Source: Corylus avellana (taxonomy: Eukaryota; Streptophyta; Magnoliopsida; Fagales; Betulaceae). From it: DNA of 64,000 nucleotides. This document shows positions 1-10,894 of the stretch, one piece after another (position 1 is the stretch's first letter; each line of letters starts with the position of its first letter). The DNA lies in contig NC_081546.1 in assembly GCF_901000735.1 (NCBI RefSeq), positions 23,721,009 to 23,785,008 of the forward strand, read 5' to 3'. Under the pieces are notes generated by a model. It saw only the letters and a list, made by a program, of their open reading frames with translations, was not told where the DNA came from and searched no databases. The translations under genes and the position numbers were made by a program.

Positions 1-2159
1 GTCGTAGATCATGCGGTAGGAGTGGGTGTCACGATAGGCGACGAAGAAGCGGACGACGATGTCGATGAGGAATGCGAACTGGCCGGCGATGTCGAGGAGG
101 AAGAGGTTCTCCGGGAGTCCCCGGAAGAATCCGAACTCCAGGGGCGTGAAGAAGGAGGAGTACACCGCCCATAGCAGAATGAAATACGTCCACGCCACGT
201 ACCACCTGCGTTGCTCCCCCCATCATATTCAAATCAATTTCCATTCTCTCATTTCAAAATCCCCGAGACAAACAGCAAAAGAGTAGAGCCACTCCATTGT
301 TGTTTGCATTGCTTCATGCGTACTTTGTGAAAACTACCACTATTTTATAATTTAATTTATTTATATTTATTTGAGAACATTAGAAATATGGATAAATGCA
401 AATTAGTCCATTAGGCTGGCTCAAATTACAAATCACTCTCTATGATATAAATAATAATTTATAGGTCCTTGTAGTTGGCCTAAATTACAAATTACTCTAT
501 GTAGTATAAAAAATAATTTATAGGTCCTCAAAGTAAACTAAAACAACAGTTTACTCCCTGAAATTAATTTCTGTTAAGTAATTTAACAAATTCTATAATT
601 TTGTCACGTCATACCCAATAAAAGTTCGACTCATGTTATTATTAATTTCTTACTTTAAAAAATGACAACTATAATTCACAATATTTTAGGATACCAGCTA
701 AGATCACACATCAGTTTTCACTCTAAATCATACTGCTACAATAAATAAACATAATATCTTATATCTTCACAATTTTATTTTGTCTGTAACCCTCTTTCAT
801 TTTCATTTTCCTCGTCATGATTTGGGAGCATTTTGCTATAATTTAACGGCCACATCTTCTAACCATTGAAAATTAAATAAAAACAACATTCAAGTTAATA
901 AATTGTGACAAAATTTTCATTCAAATTAAATTAGAGAAAATTTGGTTACTCCTTTTATTAAACTGACATTTGTCTTTAGAGCATAAAAATTAATTTTAAA
1001 GAGTAAATTGTTATTTTGGTCTACCCTGAAGACCCATAAATTATTTTTTATACTAGAGAGAGTGATTTGTGATTTAGGTCAACTACATGGATTTATAAAT
1101 TATTTTTTATATCTCAAAGAATGATTTGTAATTTAGGTCAACCACAAGAACTAATTTTACATTTACCCCTTAAAAATAACTCTTCCGTAATTTTATCCAT
1201 ATATGCCTCTTTCCTTTCACTTTTTTTGTTTTTCCCTATTTTCCTATTTTCTTTTTATACATAATATTTTTATACAAATTGAACTTAATGTAATACATGA
1301 CAAAGCCTTTAACCGACATGAACTAGAAAGGTTTTTACTTTTTAACCTTTATAAAGTTAAAGTAAGTCTGACATGACTGGTTGTCCATTTACTGATCATC
1401 ACATCTCTACTAAAAATTAAGACAGGTAAAATGATGGAAAATTTTATTTGAAAATGGGATAAATTCCATACAATTACTTTAGAAATTACAAAATTATACA
1501 TTAAATTAAATTCGCGTGAAACCATAATAAGCAAACTGTTCCAACTTTTTTTTTTTTTTTTTTTATTGGTTAGTCATGTTAGACACGATTCGCAAACTTA
1601 ACACAAAATTAATAAATAAAGACAGAAGGATTTTGTCCATTTAATTAAATGACTATGTTTGGATGGACCTACATAGTCTTATACTTAAGTTTTGACAGTA
1701 CCACTCAAACTTAATACGCAACATTTAAGTATAACTATTTTTTAATAATATGCGAACTCGTCTCGAACCTAATATAAAATTTAACTAGTTAAGGTTGACG
1801 GGTAGAATTAAAGTTGACTTATATAATCTTATACTTATGTATCAACATGATCCAAACCCGACATGAGACCATGAATTATTCCTCTTAAGAGAACAAAATT
1901 TTGTTACAAACTAGTTTGGAGCTAATTCATACCAACTCATTTAATAAAATGATATGTGTTTCTTAACATATGAACATGTGTCACTTTATTCGATAGGTTT
2001 GTTTGTATGAATTAGTTACAACCTAATTTGTAACAAAATTTTGTCAAATTTTTTTAATAATTATGGGACAAGTGTTCAACTTATTAGATAAGTTTGTATG
2101 AATTAGCTAAAACTTATCTCCCTTTAAAGATGAGGCAAGAGAGAACCACACACACACAT

Positions 2160-2190
<31 letters not shown>

Positions 2191-2436
2191 AGACTAGTAC
2201 TGTACGTACCAGTAATCAGGATGAATGATAAGGCGCTGCCATCTGGTTCCGGGCTGAGAGCCGTCCCTGAGAAGTTTACTCCCAGTACTCAACTCTCTTT
2301 TCAACGACCCCAAATGGCTCTTCCACGAGCAGCACTTGCCGGAGTAGTCTCCAACCTCCCCAACCACATATCCTTCATCTTCCGACGACGACTCATCACC
2401 ACCTTCTCCTCCTCCTCTCCTTCCTCTACTATTCAT
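1..2436 (-). CDS. SKOR: Outward-rectifying Shaker-like K+ channel, first two coding exons (SKOR/GORK type), truncated by window edge
   Basis: Coding exon 1 is 2210-2436: ATG at 2436, 75 codons plus 2 nt, donor CTG|GTACGT. Exon 2 runs from 205 leftward off the window, with acceptor GCAG|GTGG. The phases join (2+1). Exon 1 gives a Gly/Ser/acidic N-terminus ending in 'RLIIHPDYW'. Exon 2 gives S1 and S2 of a voltage-gated K+ channel, with signatures 'SSFFTPLEFGFFRGLPENLF' and 'FFVAYRDTHSYRMIYD', which are characteristic of plant outward Shaker channels. Family members are plasma-membrane tetramers that release K+ into the xylem (SKOR) or from guard cells (GORK). The voltage sensor, pore, cyclic-nucleotide and ankyrin parts lie outside the window. 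SKOR and GORK cannot be separated from this fragment. Intron 1 is about 2 kb. The in-frame continuation past the donor and the frame-shifted ORF over exon 2 are shadows. Confidence 0.88.
1570..1890. repeat. Degenerate dispersed repeat, family shared with 58515-58860
   Basis: Repeated phrases such as 'ttatactcatgtttcaacac', 'gacctatatagt' and 'aaacccgacatgagacc' occur here in diverged form and again near 58.5 kb, in both places as about two head-to-tail units. I cannot assign a transposon class. Confidence 0.5.
2160..2190. repeat. (GA)n microsatellite
   Basis: Uninterrupted GA dinucleotides preceded by a short CA run at about 2147-2157. It sits about 20-50 bp downstream of the channel exon 1 donor, so on the transcript it is a (TC)n polypyrimidine tract just inside intron 1. 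Confidence 0.9.
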
Positions 2437-2503
2437 CTTCCAAAATTAAGCTGATTGGAGGCGCAGACAGATCGAGTAGTTCTTGTTTTATTGAGAGAGC
2501 AAC

Positions 2504-2514
2504 ATATATATAAA
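2504..2514 (-). promoter_or_regulatory. TATA box of the K+ channel gene
   Basis: On the minus strand the sequence reads TTTATATATAT, about 70 nt upstream of the ATG at 2436. It is followed by a CT-rich leader. The spacing fits a TATA box with a short 5' UTR of roughly 40 nt. This is an inference from position and motif only. Confidence 0.5.
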
Positions 2515-2919
2515 GGATCGAAAACTACGATTATATAGTATTGGTGTGAAATGAAAGCAGCTTTTGTTATATATTCTGATAACTTTGTTGGGTGGGTGCA
2601 TTATGTTGGAATTTACAGCAGTAGTGCGATTATGGCGGCCAACCAACAGAATCAGCGGGCTTTAAACTCAAGATCAGTATACTGGAATATGTATGATGTG
2701 TCGGAACATGTTAGATTGTGATAATGTGAAATGCACAATATATATATGACGTCGAAAATAACAACCGACAAGAGTTCTTGTCATTAGACTCTTGTCATTA
2801 GTCATTTTCATATATCTTGATATTTGGTGATATATATATATAAAGTACTAAGATTCTTTTCTTATGAATTAGGCATTCTTTTGTTTGGTTGCACTCTTTT
2901 GTTTGGTTGCACTATATAG

Positions 2920-3465
2920 GGGTGAGCAAATTAACCATCTATTGATTATTAACTGCCTATTGACTGACTGAATTAAAATTAATCGTCAACTGACTTATGC
3001 GAGTTAAAAATTAATATGAATTTTTTATACCGACAAAGGTTCGGTTCGGTTAATTGATATAAAATTTTTGTTATCGGTTAACCGAATCAAACCGAAATAT
3101 GCATAACCGACTGAACCACTAAAATTTGACACGGATTAAGGCTTTGACGGATGGACTTTGCAGAGTGATGTTTTGTTGAAAATATTTAGTAAGTTTTTTG
3201 CATCTTATATTCTTATTGTTTGCATCTTATGTTCAATAAGTTATTTTAGCAAAAAAAAAAAATTAAGCCCCCAAAATAACTAATTTTTGGCTCATTTAAA
3301 AATAGCATTGACCCAATTAAAAAAGCCAGTTAACTAACCGAAATTAATCAAAAATTTCGAAATAATTTGTTATCGAAATAAAATCGATAAATTAACCAAC
3401 AATTTCGGTTAACCAACCAACAATTGTTTTACCGAACCGAACCGAACTAATACCCACCCACTTGC
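2920..3465. repeat. MITE-like palindromic repeat rich in TTCGGTT/AACCGAA
   Basis: Begins near 'ataggggtgagcaaattaac' and ends near 'aactaatacccacccactt', which are loosely complementary termini. The interior is full of 'cggttcggtt' and 'aaccgaaccgaac' on both strands, so it can fold extensively. It lies in the upstream region of the K+ channel gene. No clear target duplication was found and the class is unknown. Confidence 0.5.
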
Positions 3466-4129
3466 GCACTATGTCTTAGAATAGCCGTCTACTATTCCCC
3501 ATTTAGGACTTGATTAAGGTAAACAAGGAATGAGATCCTTGGAATTTTTAAGAATTTCAGGATGCTGCAATTCTATAAGTTTCAATTGTTCTTTTCAATG
3601 AATGACGCGAAAGGAGTCACATCAAGGATATAAAAAAGTGTAAAGAAGCCCAAAAAAAAAAAAAAAAAAGTCCCACAATCCCAACTATTTTAGGGTGATC
3701 GGCCATCCTAACCTGAACTACTCGATGCAAATTGTAGGCCTTTGCAATTTGTAAAATTGCAGGAAATCTCAATTTGATCGGTATACAAAAGGCAAGTGAG
3801 ATTAGTGATATCCGCCTTTCTTCACTCTCTGCTGCTCCCGCTACGAGCATCCCCTTCTTACGGTGTGCTCCACGCGCCTCCTTTGGAATTTTGATTTGGT
3901 ATTCTCAAATTCATATCTAGTAATAATAATCAATTTTAAATTGTTGATTATAGATAGAGGATAACTTTTATAATCTGCCCACTAATGAGCATTTGACAAC
4001 TAGGATTATTACACCAACTAAAATAAGATGCAAAACACCTGATTATCGTCTTATAGATATTTGAACAAAAGGATTGAGCTGAGGGCTTTTGCAAAACAAG
4101 AAAGAGAATTACCAAAGTGACACCAACTA

Positions 4130-4230
4130 AGGGTGCATTCAGGATTGCAATTTCGCAAGAATAATCTGCGTTTTTAAAAGATATAGCAAAACATAAAGTG
4201 TTTGGTATTGCGATTTAAAAAATACTTAAT
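4130..4230. repeat. Fragment of the 'gtttgggattgcgatttt' dispersed repeat
   Basis: Phrases such as 'ggattgcaatttcgcaagaa', 'aaagatatagcaaaa' and 'tttggtattgcgattt' match sequence at 62725-62830 closely and related stretches at 19600-19860. These are copies of one AT-rich plant repeat family of unknown class. Confidence 0.5.
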
Positions 4231-4249
4231 TTATAATAGAAAAAAAAAA

Positions 4250-4560
4250 AAGGGGAAACTTCAGAAAACCCCCCTGAAGTTCCAGCCGATTTGAAAAGAC
4301 CCCCCTGAATTTCCAAAACTCTCATTTAAGCCCTCTGAACTTCCATTTTCTCTCACTTTGGACCCCTTTAACATTAAACTACGTTGTTTTGAATGTTTTA
4401 TACCCATTTTACCCTTCCCCAAAACTACGTCGTTTTGTGTCCTAAAATTACCCAGCCTAAAACGACGTCGTTTTAGGCATTAATTTTTATTTTTTTAAAA
4501 AAAGAAAAAATTAAAAATTTTAAAAAAAAATTTTAAAAAAAAAAGAAAAAAACTGGGGTG
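4250..4560. repeat. Dispersed repeat copy 1 ('gaaacttc...ccctgaacttcc' family)
   Basis: Shares phrases with 8325-8660 and 22975-23110: an opening like 'ggggaaacttcagaaaaccc', alternating 'ctgaacttcc' and 'aaaactctca', then an A-rich block and 'ggggtggct'. It runs into the 100-N gap, so its right end is unknown. Class unassigned. Confidence 0.55.
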
Positions 4561-4565
4561 GCTTC

Positions 4566-4665
4566 NNNNNNNNNNNNNNNNNNNNNNNNNNNNNNNNNNN
4601 NNNNNNNNNNNNNNNNNNNNNNNNNNNNNNNNNNNNNNNNNNNNNNNNNNNNNNNNNNNNNNNNN
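4566..4665. other. Assembly gap of 100 N
   Basis: Exactly 100 N, a common convention for a gap of unknown size. ORFs drawn across it are meaningless. Confidence 0.99.
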
Positions 4666-4784
4666 ACACGATGAAAGCAAATTCTACTAGACTTAGCACA
4701 AGCAAAATAAAAGACAAGAAAAAGTAAATTCACTCATGATTGGGTGTTTGTCAAATCTACTCCAAAATGCTCAACACTTGTCCT

Positions 4785-5135
4785 TTACTTGTTTTTTTTA
4801 ACTCCAACCATGAATTTTGTGTTCTCGGTATTTCCTCCTCGAGGCTTGATTTTATTAAACGTGATGATATCTCCAGCACTCAGCTCCATCTTCATCATCG
4901 AAGCGAATTGGCTACGTTTGAAATAATATTTGTCATCATCTCTGCAAAGACCAAATTTCCTGGGCCTCTCTTGAGCGTAATAGAAATTAAGATCCACTTC
5001 AACACCTCTGCGTGCATTTGAAGCATAGCCAAAAAATGTGGTAGCATCTGACTTGGCTATATAGACTTTATCCTCTTCTATTTCATTTGGTAGCAACGTC
5101 TTTGAAAAGGAATTACCTCCGGATGTTCCAGCCAT
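4785..5135 (-). CDS. Small B3-domain-like protein, single exon
   Basis: ATG at 5135 to TAA at 4785 gives 116 aa. A longer reading frame would need a TTG start, so I chose the ATG. The order of motifs follows a plant B3 fold: 'KTLLPNEIEEDKVYIAKSDA' near residues 11-30 resembles the B3 opening (K-x-L-T-P-S-D-v-x-k...ipk), 'EVDLNFYYAQERPRKFGLC' the central strands, and 'LSAGDIITFNKI' near residue 90 the conserved L-x-x-GD-x-v-x-F close. B3 domains bind DNA in the major groove and typically act in nuclear transcription factors. Here the domain fills nearly the whole protein with no second domain or obvious activation region, so it may be a diverged B3-only factor. The residue match is weak. A TATA box and 5' leader suggest a transcribed gene. 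Confidence 0.6.
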   Translation of the reverse strand: MAGTSGGNSFSKTLLPNEIEEDKVYIAKSDATTFFGYASNARRGVEVDLNFYYAQERPRKFGLCRDDDKYYFKRSQFASMMKMELSAGDIITFNKIKPRGGNTENTKFMVGVKKNK

Positions 5136-5232
5136 TGCAGAATTCAAATTTGAGCTTAATTAACTGCTCTTCTTTCTTCTGATCCTCTCTAATGTTTAGT
5201 GTTTAGTGAAGAAATAGCAACACTCGAATGGC

Positions 5233-5242
5233 ATATATATAG
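5233..5242 (-). promoter_or_regulatory. TATA box of the B3-like gene
   Basis: Minus strand reads CCTATATATATGCC about 100 nt before the ATG at 5135. It is followed by a leader with short 'actaaacactaaac' repeats. The position fits a core promoter. Confidence 0.5.
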
Positions 5243-7270
5243 GCATATAGGTTTAGCCAAAGCTAATATATATAAGTAGCTCTACCAACCACATCAAACT
5301 ATATACTTTTTGGCATGGACATGGGTCACATGCATCGCTTTCAATAGATTAATTCCGTAAGGCAATTGTTAACTCATCAAAAAGACACAAACAATAAAAA
5401 GAGTGGTTGCATTTAATGGTTGTCACTTTTGTTACCTTTTATGGGGTCTAATTGGTAGGTTTGTCAATACCTTTTAACTCAAGTCATAAATATTTTTAGT
5501 GATTTTTTTTTCTTTTTTTTGGAAAACATTTTTAGTGACTTTTAAGCCGACAATTGTGATTTGTGCATAATATATAGTTCTAATCTTCTTTGACTTCACT
5601 GGCCCTTCACACTTTTGTTTGCCTTTTGGCTAAATCAATTGTCTCATTGGTCAAAATAAGGATATATATTGCCTTTCAACCCAAAATGATTAAGTTGGAA
5701 ACTCAGCTCACTGCCAAGTGCCAACCCCACTGACCATGCATGCTTGTTGCTTTCTCTAGATTCTGTGTGGTGATCCGAAGCTTCTAAAGCATAAAAAGTA
5801 TCGATGAAATCTATCTAAAAGCTTTAATTAAAAAATTCTGAAGTTGATTAATAAATTCGACATCCATGCATAAAAAAAGTTTTTTGTTTGTATATAATGC
5901 ATAGCTTTTGTGACCTTTTGTCGTGTCGCAGTCTTTTTCAGAGTAGGTAGAGTGTGTGTCGGCAACAAGTGTGTCAGTGTTACACAACACGTTATTAATA
6001 GTCAAACTAATATGCCGTTAATGACGTTAAACTGTAAAGACGTCAAGTCCGTATCACATACAGGTTGTTAGGGAATGATCGTTTGTGCCTTTTTTTTTTG
6101 GAACATTATCTGCTTGCTCTTACTTGTACAGATCTTAGGTGCTACGCAGCTACTGCACTCTATATATTGTTAATATTTGAATATTATTAAATTACTACTT
6201 ATTCAAAAGGTTGAACAAGTAAGATATTTTGACTTCGTTTTGTAACAGTAACACTGTTTTGGACAATTTTTTTTATTTATTTTATAACAAAAAAATAAAA
6301 TTATCAACAAATAACTTAAACACAAAGCAACCATATAAGTTACTTTATCTTTATGTCTCATCACCCGAAGAAGAAAACCACCCTTAAAGTTTATAATTTT
6401 TAACAAACTACCCTTTCTCTTTTGAATTATTTTTTTTAAAGCTTTTTATATGTCCGCCTGTCCGGTATGTTTGACACACACACAACACAAACAAACGAAT
6501 AAAAGTCCATTGCAAAGTAATAAGTCAAGGGTATACATCTACCTTTATCCAAGCAGGTAAGTGTGTGTCGGCAGGAGATTTAAGTAAACTATATAATCAA
6601 TTATATATGGGTCATGAAAGCAACTAGCTAGTTGCTCTCTGAATTTGATAACCAAATCTTGTAATGTTGTGAAAGTGTCTTTCAAATTTCGGTGCAAAAA
6701 AGGTCTCATCACAACCGTTGTGTAGGCCTGGGGTTACTTGTTTTCTTAGAATCCTTGGAATTTGGAGGCGTGCTCAGATAGTGGGGGGCATACCACTAAA
6801 TTTGGATTTTCCGTACTCGTTTGTTTTTTTTTTCTTTCTTTCTTTGGGTGCCTCGACTTTCTTAAGCCATCATCAGATTATGTAAAAGAAACAATATATT
6901 AATACAAATTCATGAAAGAATATGCAGATAGTGAAAATGACATGAATGCTACATAGTTGCCTTTCTGCTTTTTGATTTTAGCTTTTCAAACCAGTTGCAA
7001 CCGGATAACTCTCTTGGATATACCTCATTAAAATCATCATATGACTTTTATTAAATATTGTGAATGAACACGACAGCCCCTCTAACAACATTATCCCCTT
7101 AATTTGTCCATGTTATTGTCATCTACATAATGCCAAAACATTTGTTTTACAGCTAGGTTATACATTTGACTGCATGCATATATTCATAAGTGCACTAAAA
7201 TAATTTGTTGTTGATGCTGCTGCGCAAGTCCATCACCTCTGTGTTATTGGAAAGTGAAAGATCTGCGCAA

Positions 7271-7272
<2 letters not shown>

Positions 7273-7306
<34 letters not shown>
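7273..7306. repeat. (TA)n microsatellite
   Basis: About 17 perfect TA units. Confidence 0.95.
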
Positions 7307-7309
<3 letters not shown>

Positions 7310-7339
7310 GAAAAGTGGTTGATTTAATTAATGCATACA

Positions 7340-7740
7340 TTAGCTGTGCTAGATCCAGGAATTTATCTTAATAGAGTCAGAAATAAAATATTAAAATATA
7401 ACGAAATTGTGGCTTGCAGAAGACGGTTCACTGTTCAGACATGAGAACTTTCTTCACAGGTTTCATAGAACAGAATTACAACGTAATAGTAGCCATCAGC
7501 GATGAATAAGCACAAAAGAAATATTTTGGGGTAACTTGGTAGATAAAAAGTTGTGTAAAACACCCTGTCTTTCAATTTACTCTAATTTTTAGGTTGAGCT
7601 AAATTTTATAAGGGTTAAAATGTCAAGGATATGAAATTTAAGTTTATTTTACATGAGCTAATAGAAAATTAGTGCATAAATTTTTTTTAAAAAAAAATTA
7701 CGTGGGGCAGCGCCCCTGCGTGTATCTGCCGCTGTACATC
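7340..7740. repeat. Degenerate MITE-like element
   Basis: Left 'gctgtgctagatccagg' and right 'cgtgtatctgccgctgtac' are roughly inverse complements. The interior is AT-rich with 'ggggcagcgcccc' near the right end. This arrangement is common in a plant MITE family, but divergence is high and no target duplication is clear. Confidence 0.35.
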
Positions 7741-8324
7741 AGTACATTAGGGCATGTGAAGGACCTACAAAATCAAGTAACATGATAACTCCCATCTAAG
7801 ATAAATCATATATTTAATGTATACATTTGTAATTGACAAGTGGGTCAATGATTAGAACATTCAACCGGAAATTCTAGTAGATATTGCCTACAAGTACTAA
7901 TATGTTTTTTTTTTTTTTTTTTTTTTTTTTAGGTTTAAACTTCTTTAATTAGACATATATATGTCGTACTTGTTGCTTACTCCGAATAAGGGTTGGTGAA
8001 AAGGGGCAGCGTGGGGCTTGGGGCACAAAACATCATACAAAAATTGATTTATAGTAAAAATTGATTGATATAAAAAAGGTAAAAGATATTTAAAAAAAAA
8101 AAAAGTGAAAAAGTAAGAATTTTGATAAGAAAAAGTGAAAAAATTTTGTTTTGTAGTGATTTTTTTATTTGAATAATAATAAAAAATGATTAATGTGATG
8201 TAAAAAGTCAAAAAATAAAAATAAAAACATTTTTCAGTCAAATTAAAATTAAAAGACATTTTTTAATTCAAAACTTTCTACATCACAAAGCACAACATCC
8301 AGTTTAAAATATACTAATTAAATT

Positions 8325-8660
8325 TTGGAGAAACTTCACTTTGGATTCCTGAACTACCGGCTTTTGACATACTCTTCTCGAACTTCAAAACCTCTTACTT
8401 TGGACTCTTTTATTAGTTTTGAACATTAAACTCAAACGGTTTATATTTTTATGGGCCTAGTCCACTTGAAATTTTGAAGATACCCCAAAACTACAGCATC
8501 CACCTATATATATATATATAAAGAAAAAAACAAATAGAAAAGGCAAAATATTAAAAAATTTAAATTTAAAAAAAAAAAAAAAAATCGGAGTTGCTTGGCC
8601 AAAATGGGGTGGCCGGAACACCCAAAAACAGAAAAGAAAAAAAAAAAAAAAAGTCAATGG
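8325..8660. repeat. Dispersed repeat copy 2, next to the MULE
   Basis: Same family as 4250-4560: 'ggagaaacttcactttgg', 'cctgaactaccggct', 'tcgaacttcaaaacctctta', then an A-rich block and 'ggggtggccgg'. It ends about 50 bp before the left MULE terminus. Confidence 0.55.
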
Positions 8661-8707
8661 TATACGTATCTATATATTGTATCTTTCTTTTCTCGCTTTA
8701 ATATCAA

Positions 8708-9483
8708 GGGAAATTGTATATAAAATCCTTAGGTAAACGCGCCTTTTTTAAAAACTCCCTGGGTTTTTTTTTCTCGAAAATTTACTCCTTGGGTCACTCG
8801 AAATTACTAGAAACTCCATACCGTTAAATTTTGGTAACTGCCGTTATTTGAATGAAACGAACCGTTTCACTTAAGTCCACCTAAGTGGAATTTTTGTATC
8901 CTACGTGTTCACATTGGACACGTAGGATATAAAACTCACCGTTTTGGACCATCCAAAACGGTGAGTTTTATATAACTAGATGGCTTCTTTTTTGAAACCC
9001 TTCCATACGGACCATACGGAATACGAACCACCCGATACAACCAGCGGCAAGCCACCGACGCAGCAGACGCCACCGACCCAGACCCCGCCGGCGACAGAAC
9101 CACCGGAGACGGAACCCACCGGCGACAGAGGCCACCGGCGACAGTACCCACCGTTTTGGACCATCAATTCCGGCGTCACTTTTCCGGCTAGGTTTCCGTC
9201 GATTCACAATATTTTGAATCGGAAAAATCTGGTTTCGACGAAGGTATTTTCCGAAATTTCTCTGTGGGTTTTGTTGATTGACTGAAATGGAAGCCTTTAA
9301 TAGTTGTGTTTTGAATTTTCTTGTTGTGTTGGAAGCTTTTGGTCGAAACCCCATCCCCAACCATTTTTTGTCCAACATCTGTCGAATATTGCACTTTTGA
9401 GCCAATATTATTGTTGATTGGCAGTGGGTGTGGTCCACCTTGGTTGTGGTCCTGGAATGAGACAGTTTTTTTCGTGTGCACTG
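8708..9483 (+). repeat. Left terminal inverted repeat of the MULE
   Basis: 776 bp, matching the reverse complement of 18178-18952 with scattered substitutions and small indels. It contains two nested hairpins near its outer end, and a GC-rich CpG-containing block at about 9030-9160 that stands out from the AT-rich surroundings. A frame through that block (8980-9285) encodes only Pro/Thr-rich sequence with no domain; I take it as transcript leader. Confidence 0.93.
8897..8972. repeat. Two adjacent perfect hairpins in the MULE terminal repeat
   Basis: Hairpin 1: a 12-bp stem at 8897-8908 with 8918-8929 and a 9-nt loop. Hairpin 2: a 21-bp perfect stem at 8928-8948 with 8952-8972 and a 3-nt loop (CCA). 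The two stems overlap by two bases. The right TIR carries the same pair, slightly diverged, at about 18688-18765. Confidence 0.9.
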
Positions 9484-10288
9484 GCAAGTTGGTCAAGGGG
9501 GATTTTTTCATCTGTATAATTATTTATTTTATTTTGTTGCTTCTCTACTCAAATGGTGGATTGCCGAGGACATGAAAATAGGAATTCTTTGTGCATAGTT
9601 TACGCCAGTTTCATCATTCTACAATTGAGCAGTATTTTTTGAATTTTTTTTTTTTTACCTAATAGTTCATGCCATACTTGCCCTACTTTTCTATGCATGT
9701 CTTTGTTTTTAGGTCCTCCAATATTGTTGCCACCTTTTTTAGTTGATGAGAAGAAAGGTCAATTACTGAAAGAAATGTTAATCATATTAGTATTAACATT
9801 TGGAAGAAAAGTATTTTTCAATGGAGAAAAAAGTGGTATTATTGTTGGGATATGATAGATTGTGGTTGGTTGGGTTTTAATGACTTTGTAAATTTTTTTA
9901 GGGAAGTTTCATCATTCTACAATTGAGCAGTATGATATATGTGGTTGGATGCTATGGCTAATTTCTTCTTATTGCATGCTTGATTACACTGCATATTTGC
10001 ATGTTTGTAGGGAGCCCTCTATGCTCATATACCATCTCTAGCTACTACACTAACAACTTAGTATTGTTTAGATTACAAATTGAGCAGTACTATTTCTGTA
10101 GGGGAATCACATTTTAAACAATGTGATTATCTATCGGTTAGGGTTTAGGGTACATTATTTTTCCAGTATTGTTTAGATTACAAATTGAAGTGAGAATAAT
10201 CTTTTGGCAAGCTTGATTTTATTTTTCTTTTATGAGCTTGATTATTCTCTCACATGTCAGTTATATATTGTTAGGTTCATATTATAAG

Positions 10289-10894
10289 ATGAACAGGAGG
10301 AAGAAAGATTTCGGGATAGGAGACAATGAAAGCGAATTCTACGATGGGAAGATGAAAAAGGTTTGTGAATTTTAATTAGTGAAACCCATTGGGGAATTGT
10401 GATTACTTCTAATAATTGTGGGTTTCACTGTAGAATGAACAGTCAATGTCGTCGGCATCTATAACATCATCGGTGAAAGAGGATATGGAACCTGTGCAGT
10501 GTAGGTGCGGACTTACAAGCCCAATTATAACATCCACTACTATAAAAAATCCTGGGAGGCGATTCTATGGGTGTGCTATGTATGACCGTAAAAAGGTATT
10601 TGAATTTGGATAATTTGGTTTTACGAAATAGTTATTACTTTGTGCTTGTTCGTAATTATCAGATTTTTTTTTGTGTAATTACAGAAAGTTGGCCAATGTC
10701 CTTTTTTCCAATGGTATGACAAAGAAACCTGTGCTCGCGGAAGGGAGGTCCTACCTGCGCTGTATAAACAAGTTCATTCCCTGAAATGTGAAGTGTCATT
10801 ACTTAGGGGCAAACTAAAGATCCAAACATATTTGTTGGTTTTTTTGTTGGTGATTTGTGTACTGTTGATTTGTCTAAGGTTGATGGGGCATTGA
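10289..10894 (+). CDS. GRF-type zinc-finger protein with C-terminal membrane segment, carried by the MULE
   Basis: Three exons: 10289-10360, 10434-10595 and 10685-10894, all joining in phase 0, give 147 aa. The GRF finger (residues about 46-90) has Cys47, Cys49, Cys71 and Cys83 as ligands, the signature 'NPGRRFYGC' that names the family, and 'CPFFQWYD' after the last Cys. Residues 96-125 are polar and may coil. Residues about 126-144 (TYLLVFLLVICVLLICLRL) form one hydrophobic span, so the protein looks tail-anchored. GRF fingers bind single-stranded nucleic acid in several proteins; small plant GRF-plus-membrane proteins exist but their function is not known to me. The gene points toward the transposase gene from the opposite end of the element. 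The frame is intact. Confidence 0.85.

Larger units (their letters stand above)
206..2209 (-). other. Intron 1 of the K+ channel gene
   Basis: AT-rich intron of 2,004 bp between the N-terminal exon and the S1-S2 exon. It holds a (GA)n run at about 2160-2188, close to the donor, and a degenerate dispersed repeat at about 1570-1885 that is also seen near 58.5 kb. The stretch 420-560 resembles 1020-1150 read in the opposite direction ('aaattacaaatcactctct' against 'agagtgatttgtgatttag'), so this part may be a small inverted-repeat element. I see no coding sequence. Confidence 0.6.
2520..4560. other. Intergenic region between the K+ channel and the assembly gap
   Basis: No supported gene. It contains the channel's upstream region, the palindromic repeat at 2920-3465, a poly(A) run at 3651-3669 and two dispersed repeats near 4130-4560. 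An ORF on the minus strand at 3617-3850 has no recognisable domain and spans a homopolymer. I treat it as chance. Confidence 0.5.
5250..8320. other. Gene-free, AT-rich intergenic region
   Basis: I see no supported coding sequence. It contains a long (TA)n run, a poly(T) run of about 25 nt ending near 7930, and a degenerate MITE-like element at about 7340-7740. ORFs here are short, AT-driven and without domains. Confidence 0.6.

Noticed and set aside
2221..2454. Plus-strand ORF over the K+ channel first exon
   Set aside because: Shadow of the minus-strand exon, which has a matching family N-terminus, splice donor and phase.
3617..3850. 77-aa minus-strand ORF
   Set aside because: No recognisable domain, and a poly(A)/poly(T) run supplies part of the frame.
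4495..4733. Three minus-strand ORFs spanning the N gap
   Set aside because: They exist only because N was translated as X.
8980..9285. Pro/Thr-rich 101-aa ORF in the left TIR (and its inverse in the right TIR)
   Set aside because: No domain and compositional bias from the GC-rich block. It lies in the terminal repeat upstream of the real genes.
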